64,000 bases of DNA from Terrirhizobium terrae (GCF_030323265.1 NZ_CP104991.1:62001-126000), one strand, 5' to 3'. Shown: positions 26,864 through 36,979, counted from the first letter of the stretch. The notes: generated by a model from the sequence alone, not told the origin. A program made the numbers and translations.

Positions 26864-26878
26864 GAACATAAAAAGAAC
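26864..26878 (-). promoter_or_regulatory. Second LexA box, in front of the DUF2461-like gene
   Basis: On the plus strand GAAC (26864-26867), seven bases, GAAC (26875-26878); on the minus strand this is GTTC-TTTTTAT-GTTC, nearly the same AT-rich spacer as the dinB box. It lies 37 bases upstream of the start codon at 26827. Confidence 0.75.
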
Positions 26879-27146
26879 GAAAATATGTCCGGCTGCAGCT
26901 GTCAGGAGCCCGGAACAGATTTCAATGCGCTCAGCACGGACGCGCCGCTCACGACATGTTTCTAGTTCATGGTCTAGGTGCCGGTCGGAGACAAGACAGT
27001 CGCGGCAATGCAATCCTTTAGACCCAGGCGCAGATGAGCCTCGCTAGGCCAGAGAAGTAGAACGAGCATCCCGTCGCTCGTTGGGCAACCTGATGCGTTT
27101 CCACCGCGCACGGCGAAAGTGGGAAACAGCAGCAGCAGGAGCCCAT
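26879..27146. other. Intergenic region
   Basis: Contains only a 26-codon Cys-rich frame at 26885-26965 (MSGCSCQEPGTDFNAL...) without a ribosome site. No other feature is supportable. Confidence 0.4.
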
Positions 27147-28037
27147 ATGACCGATCGCCTTACCATGCAGGATCCCCGCAACCAGTATCCAAAGCCCCCT
27201 TCCCGAAACAGCCTTAGCCGGTCCCAGGCATCGCAGGTCAGATGGAACCGAAGGCGGACCATGACGAGACGAGTTACAGAGGCTCCGGCAAGCTCGTCGG
27301 CAGAAAGGCGCTGATCACAGGCGGCGACAGCGGGATCGGACGCGCAGCGGCGATCGCGTATGCACATGAAGGTGCCGACGTCGCTATCTCCTACCTAGAG
27401 AACGAGGAGGCTGACGCTCGCGAGGTCATCAATCTTATCGAGGCGGAGGAACAAAAGGCTGTCGCCCTTCCCGGCGATATCAAGGATGAGGAGTGGTGCA
27501 GGAAACTGGTCGAAGAGGCTGTATCCTCGCTTGGAGGGTTGGATATTCTTGTTATCAATGCCGGACGTCAGCAGTTCCGCGAGGATGTTTCGAATGTCTC
27601 GTCCGAAGACTTCGACAAGACCCTCAAGACCAACCTCTATGCGATGCACTGGATCACGCAAGCGGCGGTAAAGCATCTGCCTGCAGGCGCCTCCGTCATC
27701 ACCACAGCCTCCGTGCAGGCCTTTGATCCATCTGCAATCCTTCTCGATCACGCGACAACGAAGGCTGGCATCGTCGCTTATACGAAGGCGCTGGCGGCCC
27801 AACTCATCGAAAAGGGCATCCGGGCGAATGTCGTCGCCCCTGGTCCGTTCTGGACTGTGCTTCAATCTTCCGGTGGCCAGCCACAGGAGAAAGTCATGAA
27901 GTTCGGCGAACAGAGCAAGTTTGGCCGGCCGGGACAGCCCGTCGAGATTGCTCCGATCTACGTCCTCTTGGCCAGCCAGGAGGAAGCTACATCACGGGAG
28001 AAGTTTACGGAGTGACGGGTGGAGCCGGCATCGCCTG
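27147..28037 (+). pseudogene. SDR family oxidoreductase, several lesions
   Basis: The locus encodes the glucose/ribitol-dehydrogenase type of short-chain dehydrogenase. The main frame holds the NAD(P) motif ALITGGDSGIGRAAA, the NAG-like INAGRQQF, and the catalytic segment ASVQAFDPSAILLDHATTKA where the usual Tyr of YxxxK is His. The N-terminus (MTDRLTMQDPRNQYPKPP) is in another frame, and an in-frame TAG at 27215 follows where Gln is expected. Near 27990 one base is missing; the restored tail reads SYITGEVYGVTGGAGIA and ends at 28037. With a nonsense change, two frameshifts and a His for the catalytic Tyr it is probably dead. An intact paralogue is at 49110-50066. Confidence 0.8.
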
Positions 28038-28197
28038 AACTGAAGGTGGAGGCGGTTCTTGCCGTCTCCATCCTACACTTTAGAGATCGGAAGCAGAAGA
28101 CATCCAGACCGCTTAATGCAAGCTTAGGCGACGCTCTTTCTGCGTCTCTCGAGCCGATTGATCCCATAGGAGTTGCGTAGTCAAACAGGAGGATGCG

Positions 28198-28464
28198 ATG
28201 AAGGTTAAATACATACGCGTAGTGCACGGAGGCGCCGGCAACTGGATTGTCGACTTCATCGGTGATGATGACGAGGCTGTTTCGGTGAAGGTCAATGACG
28301 ACGCCGTCACAAGCAAGGACGAGGTCGTCGCGCATGCCAAGCAGATCATGGTCGAGTTGACTGCGTTTGGGACCCGTGGAAGCGGGACAGGCGTTAACAG
28401 TTACGACATTCTGAGCAATGGTAACTTCGATCTCGATGGCCCACCAAGCGGCCCTCGCCACTGA
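28198..28464 (+). CDS. Small conserved-type protein of 88 aa, unknown
   Basis: The protein (MKVKYIRVVHGGAGNWIVDF, then DDDEAVSVKVNDDAVTSKDE) is acidic, looks like a small beta-alpha fold and has no signal or membrane segment. A good ribosome site (CAGGAGG) precedes the ATG at 28198. Family unknown to me. It sits among stress-type genes (SDR, DUF982), but I find no EcfG-type promoter directly before it. Confidence 0.6.
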   Translation: MKVKYIRVVHGGAGNWIVDFIGDDDEAVSVKVNDDAVTSKDEVVAHAKQIMVELTAFGTRGSGTGVNSYDILSNGNFDLDGPPSGPRH

Positions 28465-28533
28465 ACGCGCAGGCAGCAGCTATCCAGCGCTTGCCCTCTT
28501 TTATATTGTTTGCCTAATATTCACGCGGCGACA

Positions 28534-28558
28534 GGAACTTGCACCGTCGAACGACGTT
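28534..28558 (+). promoter_or_regulatory. EcfG/RpoE2 general-stress promoter (consensus form)
   Basis: GGAAC (28534-28538), 16 bases, CGTT (28555-28558): an exact match to the alphaproteobacterial EcfG promoter. It lies 33 bases before the DUF982 start codon at 28591. Confidence 0.8.
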
Positions 28559-28590
28559 CTCTTGCGGCAAATCTGTAGGGAGTTGAACAA

Positions 28591-28848
28591 ATGTCTGGTC
28601 CAAACGCACGATGGAATGAGCCTGTGGAGCTTGCCTCCCCGTCAGGCTCACTCAAGGTCAGCGGTCCATTCGAGGCACTCGCGCACATGACGGAGAACTG
28701 GCCTGCTGCGCAGGGACTTGATTTCGTACGCGCGCGCAGTGCTTGCCGCGGCGCGATCGCGGGTCACAGGACTGTCGATGAGGCGCGTATCGCCTTCGAA
28801 GCGGCTGCCAGCGAGGCACGCAAGCAGTTCGATCTGCGTCGACATTGA
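28591..28848 (+). CDS. DUF982 domain protein
   Basis: An 85-residue protein with the DUF982 pattern: W-x-EPV at the start (RWNEPVELASPSGSLKV), an EAL-xx-L-xxx-WP element (FEALAHMTENWPAAQG), an ARxxCRGA(I)xG segment and a final AR-x-AFEAAA(S)EAR helix. The family is almost confined to Rhizobiales, often in many plasmid copies, with unknown function. The consensus EcfG promoter directly upstream predicts induction by general stress (starvation, heat, osmotic or oxidative). The ribosome site is GGGAGTT. The call is firm; the function is open. Confidence 0.88.
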   Translation: MSGPNARWNEPVELASPSGSLKVSGPFEALAHMTENWPAAQGLDFVRARSACRGAIAGHRTVDEARIAFEAAASEARKQFDLRRH

Positions 28849-29566
28849 CCGCAAGGAGGGCATTGGGCGCGATTGCATGCTCGTCCGCCTCACCTATCGG
28901 CGCCCGGCCAATCGTTGGCGGCTTCATCGGCAAATTTATCGCTAAGCGCGATGGAGACGAGAGCGCTGAGCTTGCTCATTGCGCCTCTAGTTCAACGAAT
29001 GGTCGGGCCGGGATAGCCCAGATGGGCGGTGTGGAATTTAGAGAAAAGCTCAATTCCTGTGGCGGCTAGATCCTCTGCGACAGATAGCTCGGACTGAGCA
29101 AGATCTTCCGCAAACGTCAGATTAGCGGATCCAAATGTGAGCATCGTCTCTTCGAGCAGCTCTTAACCTTTTTCCGTGGCGATGCAGGGTTATGAGGTGC
29201 AGACGGCGTGGTGCGAACACTCTTAGCGAACCCCAGCACCGAAACTTTCTCTAGAGTGTATGGAACAATCGGGCTGCAAGTGCGTTGCGGGGCCTGATGT
29301 GATACATTATCTCGAAAAGGACGGCATTTCGAATGTTGCAAGCGAACCCGGAATACGGGAAAATCATCCGTATTCCCAGAAGCGCTGGCCTAAGGTATGT
29401 ACCGCTCGTCGGTACAGCGCGACGTTCATTTGTTTTTGCTAAAGCCACCGAGTTATTTCCCATCGGCGCCAGTCGACACGCGTGCGCTTTCTGTATCAAC
29501 TGGCCCACCAGGAATCAGGCTCAATAACCCGCTGATCGGTAATATTTCCTTTCATTCGAGAAATTT
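28849..29566. other. Gene-poor region with inverted repeats
   Basis: No convincing gene in about 700 bases. Two perfect inverted repeats lie near its right end: GGAATACGG/CCGTATTCC (29350-29376, nine-base loop) and GTACCG/CGGTAC (29399-29415). They may be operators for the signalling island that begins at 29567. Confidence 0.45.
29350..29376 (+). repeat. Perfect 9-bp inverted repeat upstream of the hybrid kinase
   Basis: GGAATACGG at 29350-29358 and CCGTATTCC at 29368-29376, separated by nine bases. The spacing (one half-site per 18 bases) suits a dimeric regulator. It lies about 190 bases before the kinase start. Confidence 0.45.
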
Positions 29567-32500
29567 ATGACAATCTACGCCGTCGCGCCCTCCAAGCGAA
29601 CCCTTGGTCTCGACCCTTCGGTCGCCTTCAGTCTGGCCAGTGCACTGGCGTTCTTCCTCATCAGTGCCGCGGTCTCCTGGTATAATGTCCAGACACTGCG
29701 CTCGAACAACGAGCGGGTCGTCCACTCCCATGAAGTGATTGTCGGGCTCTCGGATCTGCTTTCGCTTGTCCAGGACGCCGAAACCGGCCAGCGCGGGTTT
29801 CTGTTGACCGACAGCGAACGTTACCTCGAGCCCTATAATGCGGCGATCAATGCGATCCCGAGACGTCTCGAGACGATCGCGGGCATGATCAGCGACAACC
29901 GTTCGCAGCAGCAGCGGCTGGCGGCCCTCAGGTCCCGTGTCGACGCAAAGCTTGCTGAACTGCGCAGCACCATCGATCTGCGGCGCACACAGGACGCCGA
30001 CGCAGCTCTCGCGGTCGTCAATTCCGACCGGGGAAAAGTTGAGATGGACGCCGTGCGCGCGCAGCTGACGGCCATGAGGCAGGAAGAAGCCCGCCTCCGC
30101 ACGCAGCGGCTCTCAGAAATGGAAAGCGCCTACACGACGGCCTTCGCCAGCAGCATTCTGGCCGGTATTCTGGGTATCCTGCTCACAATCGCGATCGGCG
30201 TACTAATGCGCCAGGCGACGCTTTCGCGCCGCAAGCAGGATTGGCTTCAATCCGGCGAGGTCAGCCTCAACGCCGCCGTCACCGGCGATCGGCGTACCGA
30301 GGACCTTGGCGACAGCATTCTGGAATTCCTGGCCCGATATACGGGTGCCGTTGCGGGCGCGATCTTCGTCAAGGATGAAGACGATTTCCAGCGCAGCTCG
30401 ACCTGGGGCGTTCCCGACAACGCAAGCGTGCCGGCGCGCTTCAAGCCGAGGAGGGCCTGCTGGGCCAGGCCGTCTCCGGCGGCAAGCCAATTCTCGTGGC
30501 CGACGTGCCGGATGGCTATCTCACCTTCGGCTCGGCTCTCGGCAACGACAAGCCGAGACATTTGCTGATTTCGCCCGGAAGCGTCGACGGCGCGGTGAAT
30601 TCGGTCATCGAACTCGGCTTCCTGCGTCCTATCGGTGAGGAAATCCTGACCCTCCTTGACCAGGCTTCCGCATCAATCGCCACCGCCGTCCGCTCGGCAA
30701 AGTATCGCAGCGATCTGCAGAACCTGTTGCGCGAAACCCAGCGGCAAGCGGAGGAATTGCAGGTTCAGGGCGAGGAATTGCGGGTTTCCAACGAAGAGCT
30801 GGAAGAACAGGGCCGGGCGCTGAAGGAATCGCAGGCCAGGCTGGAACAGCAGCAGGTGGAACTCGAGCAGACCAATTCCCAGCTCGAAGAACAGGCCCAG
30901 CAGCTGGAAGGTCAGCGCGACGATCTCGAAAAGATCAATGCCTCAGTTCAGCTGAAGGCGCGCGAACTAGAACAGGCGAGCCGTTACAAGTCGGATTTCC
31001 TCGCCAATATGTCGCATGAGCTGCGCACGCCGCTCAACTCCTCGCTGATCCTGGCCAAGCTTCTCGCCGACAATCCGGACGACAACTTGACCCAGGAACA
31101 GGTCAAATACGCGCAGACCATCCAGTCCTCCGGCAATGACCTGCTGAACCTGATCAACGACATCCTCGATCTGTCGAAGATCGAAGCCGGTCATGTGGAT
31201 ATCACCTCGGAGCCGGTTTCCCTCGAAAGGATGACGGGAAGTATCCGGCAGCTGTTCGATCCCGTGGCCAGGTCGAAGGACCTCGGCTTCGACATCGAAA
31301 TAGCCCCGGAGGCACCTGCGGTTATCGAAACCGATCCGCAACGGCTTGAGCAGGTGATCAAGAACCTGCTGTCGAACGCCTTCAAGTTCACCGAAAAAGG
31401 CAAGGTCACCCTGGCTCTTCGCAGCGCCGGCGACGGACAACTGGCACTGGCCGTATCGGATACGGGCATCGGGATTGCCGAGGAGCAGCAGAACAGCATT
31501 TTCGAAGCCTTCCATCAGGCAGATGGAACTATCAGCCGCCGCTTCGGCGGCACGGGATTGGGATTGTCGATTTCCAGAGAGCTTGTCCGGTTGCTCGGCG
31601 GCACGATCCACCTGACCAGCCTTCAAGGCCAGGGAAGCACGTTCACCGTCATCGTGCCCGTATCCTATGACCCTTCCCGGGTCCTGTCCCGGGATATTCG
31701 GACCGCGGAAACAATGGCCGCACCACGGCTTGTTGTCGAGGAGCAAGCCCATCCAGCATCAGCCGCCATGAGATCGTCGAGGACGACCGGGCAGTGCCGA
31801 GCGACGGCAGGCGTACCCTGCTGATAATCGAAGACGACGATACTTTTTCGGCGATTCTGCGTGACCTCGCGCGAGAAATGGGTTTCCGGGCGCTTGTTGC
31901 GGGCACGGCCCATGACGCGCTGGACCTTGCAAGGCAGCATATGCCAAGCGCGATCGTCCTCGACATCGGGCTGCCAGATCAGTCGGGACTGTCGGTGCTC
32001 GACAGGCTCAAGCGCGACGTGCGCACACGCCATATCCCGATCCACATCGTCTCCGCCGACGACTACACCGAGACCGCGCTGTCGCTTGGCGCCGTCGGCT
32101 ATGTCATGAAACCGGTTCAGCGCGAACAGCTCGTCGAGGTTCTGCAGAAACTGGACGCCAAGCTGTCGCAAGGTGTCCACCGCGTCCTGATCGTCGAGGA
32201 CAACGAGGTGCAGCGACAGGCGGTGGCGAAACTGCTCACCTCCCATGATGTCGAGACGATCGGGGCGGGCACAGCCGCCGAATGCCTGACGCTTCTGAAA
32301 GAGCAGACGTTCGACTGCATGGTGCTCGACCTCTCCCTGCCGGACGCGTCCGGCTACCAGCTTCTGGAAACGATCAGCGCCGACAGCAGCCATTCCTTCC
32401 CGCCGGTGATCGTCTATACCGGCCGGGTACTGTCGGCGGACGAAGAGCAGCGACTGCGCCGCTACTCAAAGTCCATCATCATCAAGGGTGCGAAATCACC

Positions 32501-32997
32501 GGAGCGGCTCTTGGACGAGGTTTCTCTGTTCCTGCATCAGGTGGTTTCGGATCTGCCCGATGAGCAGCAGAAGATGATCCGCAAGGCGCGCAGCAGGGAT
32601 GCGTTGCTGGAGGGCCGGCGGATCCTGATCGTCGAAGACGATGTTCGCAACGTGTATGCCTTGACCAACATTCTCGAACCGCGCGGAGCGGTCATAGAGA
32701 TCGCCCGCAACGGCCAGGAGGCGCTCGACAAGCTTGGCCAGTCGCAGGGCGATGCGGCCAAGGCCATCGATCTCGTCCTGATGGATGTGATGATGCCGGT
32801 CATGGACGGACTGACGGCCACCCGCACGATTCTGAATTAATCCTGACTGGAAGAAGCTGCCGATCATCACGCTGACGGCCAAGGCGATGCCTGACGACCA
32901 GCAGCGCTGCATCGAGGCCGGCGCCAATGATTACATGGCCAAGCCCCTCGATGTGGAAAAGCTGCTCTCTCTCGTACGTGTGTGGATGCCGCGGTGA
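29567..32997 (+). pseudogene. CHASE3-GAF hybrid histidine kinase with three receivers, frameshifted
   Basis: One locus read in four frames. From ATG 29567: membrane helix (about 22-42), CHASE3-like sensor (VQDAETGQRGFLLTDSERYL), second helix (about 190-212), then a GAF domain. Near 30445 a G is missing; the next frame goes on with GAF, a Glu/Gln-rich coiled coil (EELRVSNEELEEQGRAL), HisKA (FLANMSHELRTPLNSSL) and HATPase (FGGTGLGLSISREL). Near 31768 another base is missing; the next frame gives receivers 1 and 2 and most of receiver 3 (LVLMDVMMPVMDG). Near 32838 one base is extra; the tail NPDWKKLPIITLTAKAMPDD ends in GVWMPR-like sequence. The whole would be about 1,140 residues. The stop overlaps the GTG start of cheR, showing an operon. 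Confidence 0.85.
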
Positions 32998-33827
32998 TCG
33001 AGACCTTCGAAAAAGTCGAGGACATTGAAATACGGCTTCTGTTGGAGGCGCTTTATGTCCGCTACCACTATGACTTCCGCAACTATGCGATGGGGTCGAT
33101 CAAGCGTCGGTTGAGGCAGGCCCGTGATCAGATGGGCTTTGAGACGATCTCGGCGCTGCAGGAGCGTGTGCTGCATGATGAGACGATGCTTCCGCGTCTG
33201 CTTGGCTATCTTACGGTTCAGGTCAGCGAGATGTTTCGGGACCCCGGCTATTTTCGCGCCATCCGCGAAAATGTCGTTCCCCACCTGAGAACCTATCCGT
33301 CGCTCAAGATCTGGATTGCCGGCTGCAGCTGCGGTGAGGAGGTCTATTCGTTGGCTATCCTGTTTCGCGAGGAAGGGCTTGAAGACCGAACCATCTTCTA
33401 CGCCACCGACATCAACCAGGATGCTCTGCGGATGGCCGAAGCCGGCGTCTATGACCTCGACCGGATCCAGCTGTTCACCGAGAACCACCGCAAGTCGGGC
33501 GGCAAGTCCTCACTCTCCGACTATTACAGTGCCGGTTATGGCCGGGTCTCGTTTGACCGGACGCTGCGCGAGCGCGTCGTCTTTTCCGACCATAGCCTCG
33601 TCACCGATGCGGTGTTCGGCGAGATGCACCTGATTTCCTGCCGCAATGTGATGATCTATTTCGACCGGCCGCTGCAAGACCGTGCGGTCGGCCTGTTCAA
33701 GGATTCCCTGGCGCGCAAGGGCTTTTTGGGAATCGGCGCAAAGGAAAGCCTTCGCTTCTCGGCGCATAGCGAAGAGTTCAGGGAATTCGTGCGCGAGGAA
33801 AAGATCTATCAGAGGGTGAGCAGATGA
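32994..33827 (+). CDS. cheR: CheR-type protein-glutamate methyltransferase, stand-alone
   Basis: A 277-residue SAM-dependent methyltransferase. The N-terminal helical domain (RYHYDFRNYAMGSIKRRLRQ) binds the receptor or substrate; the SAM domain has LKIWIAGCSCGEEVYSLAIL, ATDINQDALRMAEAG and the ISCRNVMIYFDRPL loop. It lacks the pentapeptide-tethering and TPR parts of some CheR proteins. Start is GTG 32994, which overlaps the kinase stop (GTGA); its end overlaps the CheB gene (ATGA). No chemoreceptor is in the window, so it may methylate the CHASE3/GAF kinase or a remote partner. This kinase-CheR-CheB order recurs in soil bacteria as a non-chemotactic sensory operon. Confidence 0.92.
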   Translation: MIETFEKVEDIEIRLLLEALYVRYHYDFRNYAMGSIKRRLRQARDQMGFETISALQERVLHDETMLPRLLGYLTVQVSEMFRDPGYFRAIRENVVPHLRTYPSLKIWIAGCSCGEEVYSLAILFREEGLEDRTIFYATDINQDALRMAEAGVYDLDRIQLFTENHRKSGGKSSLSDYYSAGYGRVSFDRTLRERVVFSDHSLVTDAVFGEMHLISCRNVMIYFDRPLQDRAVGLFKDSLARKGFLGIGAKESLRFSAHSEEFREFVREEKIYQRVSR

Positions 33828-34393
33828 GCGCTGCCAGCCCTAGGGCAATCGTCGTTGGCGCTTCGGCCGGAGCATTGGAGGCGCTCACCGCCATCCTGCC
33901 GGATTTGCCCGGCGATTTTCCGTTGCCGATCATTATCGTCGTGCATATCCCGCCCGACAAGCGCAGTGTTCTTGCCGAACTGTTCCGTGCGAAATGTCGG
34001 ATCGAGGTGGTCGAAGTCGAGGACAAGGAGCCCTTGCGACCGGCAACCGCCTATTTCGCGCCGCCGGATTATCATCTCCTGGTCGAGGATTTTGAAACGC
34101 TGGGCCTCACCAACGAGGAACCGGTCCTTTTTTCCAGGCCTTCGATCGATGTGTTGTTCGAAAGTGCTGCCGACGTCTATGGTGCGAGTGCCGTCGCCAT
34201 TTTGCTGACCGGTGCCAATCAGGATGGCGCCACCGGTCTGCTCGCGATCGCTGAGGCCGGCGGACACGTGATCGTCCAAGACCCCGAAACTGCTTTTGCC
34301 GCCGCCATGCCCGAGGCAGGCCTGGCGCTCTGCCCCGATGCGACAGTCATGTCGCTTGACGGCATATCAGAATATTTAAGGAGGATCGGCTGA
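33824..34393 (+). CDS. cheB: CheB-type methylesterase without receiver domain
   Basis: A 189-residue stand-alone CheB catalytic domain. The triad is visible: Ser in VVGASAGALEAL, His in IVVHIPPDKRS and Asp in ILLTGANQDGATG. It removes methyl groups added by the CheR next door. The N-terminal receiver domain that normally controls CheB is absent, so activity would be governed by partners, for instance the three-receiver kinase upstream. Translation is coupled to cheR (ATGA overlap) and to the next kinase gene (one-base gap after the stop). Confidence 0.92.
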   Translation: MSAASPRAIVVGASAGALEALTAILPDLPGDFPLPIIIVVHIPPDKRSVLAELFRAKCRIEVVEVEDKEPLRPATAYFAPPDYHLLVEDFETLGLTNEEPVLFSRPSIDVLFESAADVYGASAVAILLTGANQDGATGLLAIAEAGGHVIVQDPETAFAAAMPEAGLALCPDATVMSLDGISEYLRRIG

Positions 34394-34394
34394 A

Positions 34395-35942
34395 ATGAGC
34401 CAGGTTTCGTTTCTATTGGTCGATGACCTTGAAGAAAACTTGATTTCTCTCGAGGCCCTGCTGCGCCGCGGAGGCCTGAACCTTCTCAAAGCTCGCTCCG
34501 GCGACCAGGCATTGGAACTTCTGCTCGAGCATGATGTTGCACTGGCACTGATCGACGTCCAGATGCCGGGCTTGAACGGCTTCGAGCTTGCCGAATTGAT
34601 GCGTGGAAACGAGCGCACGCGCCGGGTGCCGATCATATTCGTCACGGCCGGCAACACGGCCGACAGCCGGTGGCGGTTCCAGGGTTACGAGGCGGGCGCC
34701 GTCGATTTCATTCAAAAGCCGATCGAACCTGATGTCTTGCGCAGCAAGGCCGAGGTGTTCTTCGAGCTCTACCAGCAGCGGCAACAGATCGCCGCCCAGC
34801 GTGACGAGCTGCAGCTGCAGGCCGAAGCGTTGAAGGAAGCCGATCGCCGCAAGAACGAGTTCCTGGCGACGCTCGCCCATGAACTGCGCAATCCGCTCGC
34901 TCCTCTGCGCAACGGGCTGGATATCCTCAAACGCAACCCGAACGGCGAGAATGCGGGCGAAATTCGCAACATGATGGACCGGCAATTGGTGCATCTGGTC
35001 CGGCTGATCGACGACCTTCTCGATGTGTCACGCGTCAGCCAGGGAAAGATCGAACTGCGGAAGTCACCGGTCAGGATTGACGAGATCATCAATTCCGCAA
35101 CCGAAGCCAGCCGTCCCCTGATCGACGGGGCAAGGCACAGCTTGACGATCGACATGCCGGTCGAGGCCCAATGGGTCGATGGCGACCAGGTCCGCCTGTC
35201 GCAGGCCCTGTCGAACCTGTTGAACAATGCCGCCAAATACACGCCGCCGGGCGGGCAGATCGCCCTCACCGCACGCACGGTAGGAGATCAGGTCGTCATC
35301 CGGGTAACCGACAACGGGGTCGGGATACCGGAGAACATGCAGGCCAAGGTGTTCCAGCTCTTCACCCAGATCGACGACCATTTGCAGCGCTCCCAGGGTG
35401 GGCTCGGCATCGGCCTTGCCCTTGTCCGGCAGCTTGTCGAAATGCACGGCGGCTCGGTGGAAGCCTTTAGTGCGGGGCCGGGATCGGGCAGCCGTTTCAC
35501 CATCAGTCTTCCCCTGGTGCCCGCATCGAAACCTCCCGAAGAAACAGAGCAGCTGTCGACTGGCATCCCTTCATTCAGACCGCTAAAAGTTCTCGTCGTC
35601 GACGACAATCCGATTATCGCCGACACGCTGGGAATGATGCTCGAAGATATCGGTCATGAGTTCGAGGCCGTTCACGACGGTCGCGAGGCCCTCGATGCTG
35701 CAAGGCTCTATCATCCGGACGTCATTCTCCTCGATATTGGTCTTCCCGGCATGAATGGCTATGAGGTTTGCCGCGCGTTCCGCAGCGACGCAGAGTTTCT
35801 GACCACGCCCATCATTGCGCAGACCGGTTGGGGCCAGGATCGCGACAAGGAGCTAGCGACCGAGGCCGGCTTTGATTTCCATCTGACGAAACCCGTCCCG
35901 CTGGAACAGTTACAGAAGGTGTTCTCGACACTTTCAAGTTAG
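34395..35942 (+). CDS. REC-histidine kinase-REC hybrid protein
   Basis: A 515-residue soluble hybrid. An N-terminal receiver (FLLVDDLEENLISLEALLRR; phospho-Asp in LALIDVQMPGLNG) leads into a coiled-coil helix, HisKA with phospho-His (FLATLAHELRNPLAPLRNGL), HATPase (NNAAKYTPPGG; DNGVGIPENM; GGLGIGLALVRQL) and a C-terminal receiver (VLVVDDNPIIADTLGMMLED; ILLDIGLPGMNG). No membrane segment or sensory domain, so it probably takes phosphate from the upstream CHASE3 kinase through its first receiver. It closes the four-gene operon kinase-cheR-cheB-kinase. It is intact, in contrast to the larger kinases nearby. Confidence 0.92.
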   Translation: MSQVSFLLVDDLEENLISLEALLRRGGLNLLKARSGDQALELLLEHDVALALIDVQMPGLNGFELAELMRGNERTRRVPIIFVTAGNTADSRWRFQGYEAGAVDFIQKPIEPDVLRSKAEVFFELYQQRQQIAAQRDELQLQAEALKEADRRKNEFLATLAHELRNPLAPLRNGLDILKRNPNGENAGEIRNMMDRQLVHLVRLIDDLLDVSRVSQGKIELRKSPVRIDEIINSATEASRPLIDGARHSLTIDMPVEAQWVDGDQVRLSQALSNLLNNAAKYTPPGGQIALTARTVGDQVVIRVTDNGVGIPENMQAKVFQLFTQIDDHLQRSQGGLGIGLALVRQLVEMHGGSVEAFSAGPGSGSRFTISLPLVPASKPPEETEQLSTGIPSFRPLKVLVVDDNPIIADTLGMMLEDIGHEFEAVHDGREALDAARLYHPDVILLDIGLPGMNGYEVCRAFRSDAEFLTTPIIAQTGWGQDRDKELATEAGFDFHLTKPVPLEQLQKVFSTLSS

Positions 35943-36358
35943 CGGAGGTATTACTTGAAAACCTTTGAAACGACTCGAACCGGCGATCTGCTTTCCAGGT
36001 GGTTTGCTTTTTCCCGTCATTCAAGATTTTCGCCAGAGGAATGCGAGCCACAATGGCAGCGCAAGGAACCGGATGCGAGCTGCCTGGGTCGAGCCGAAAA
36101 ACCTTCGAACGAAAAAGCTGGCCGCGCGAAGAGGTGCGGCAGGCTTCGAGGCGCGCACTCGAGCCTCAAAAAACAGGCAGCGCTCCTGCAGCAACGGGAA
36201 GTTTCTGTCGACCCCGTTCACTCTAGCAGGAGGGGTTAAGCGAGCGTCACCGCGCCAGACTTTCGCGTGAATACGCTAACCGCATCAATAACATGGTAGT
36301 TAGTCAGTTTCTCGTGCAGTCTTCCTATTTTTGTCTCGCAATGCCATATCTGAAAAAA
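35943..36358. other. Intergenic region before the LOV gene
   Basis: No gene or terminator recognised. GGAAC at 36066 lacks a suitable -10 at the right distance and was not called a promoter. Confidence 0.4.
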
Positions 36359-36943
36359 ATGGATATGGGCATGGATCAAGAAATCGAACGACCACTGACT
36401 GAGTTTTTCAAGAACTCGTCGATCGCCTTGGCTCTGGCTACAGCGGATTCCGACAACCACCTCGTCTTAGTCAACGAGCAATTCACCAAGTTGACGGGCT
36501 ACGATAACGCGGGTGTTGTCGGGAAGAACTGCCGCCTTCTGCAGACAAGCCCGCGCGGCCTGCATGCCGAGAACACTGAGGCCAAGGCCAAGATACATGC
36601 GTTTCTGAAGCCGGACGGCCCGGCGACAGTTCGTACGCCAATTGTCAACTTCCGAAAGGATGAGCGAGCGTTCGTAAACCTGCTCTTCATGTCAAAGCTC
36701 ACTGGTGCGGCTGGCAAGATTTCTTACATCTTTGCTTCGCAGTTCGACGTGAGCCGGACGCATCCTGACCTGCTGCAGGCCTATGACGTTGCTTTAGACG
36801 ATACGCTCTCCAGATTAAAGCCGCTACTTGATGGTCATAATGTTCTCATAGAGGGAACGTTGGCGACCATTGCGAATTCAACGACGACTATCGCTCAGGC
36901 AAAGCTGACCCTGGCGGAGCTGGAAACCAGTTCGCCTTATTAG
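36359..36943 (+). CDS. LOV-domain blue-light sensor protein
   Basis: A protein of 194 residues from the ATG at 36359 (other starts at 36293 and 36365 are possible). Residues about 20-130 form a LOV-type PAS domain: VNEQFTKLTGY, the flavin-adduct motif GKNCRLLQTSP with the reactive Cys at position 58, VNFRKDERAFVNLLFMSKLT with the flavin-contacting Asn residues, and YIFASQFDVSRT. Blue light should make the Cys-FMN adduct. The C-terminal 65 residues are helical (LKPLLDGHNVLIEGTLAT), without kinase or DNA-binding motif, so the signal is passed by protein contact. The next gene, a CheB-CheR-PAS-kinase fusion, is 37 bases on in the same direction and is the obvious partner. Confidence 0.88.
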   Translation: MDMGMDQEIERPLTEFFKNSSIALALATADSDNHLVLVNEQFTKLTGYDNAGVVGKNCRLLQTSPRGLHAENTEAKAKIHAFLKPDGPATVRTPIVNFRKDERAFVNLLFMSKLTGAAGKISYIFASQFDVSRTHPDLLQAYDVALDDTLSRLKPLLDGHNVLIEGTLATIANSTTTIAQAKLTLAELETSSPY

Positions 36944-36979
36944 GCTGGCCACCACATTCGGCGGCATAAAGGATTGCAC

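Noticed and set aside
27044..27367. Minus-strand frame beginning MCIRDR
   Set aside because: Antisense to the SDR locus, without a ribosome site or family match.
36066..36090. GGAAC as an EcfG promoter before the LOV gene
   Set aside because: No TT at 18-19 bases and too far from the start codon.
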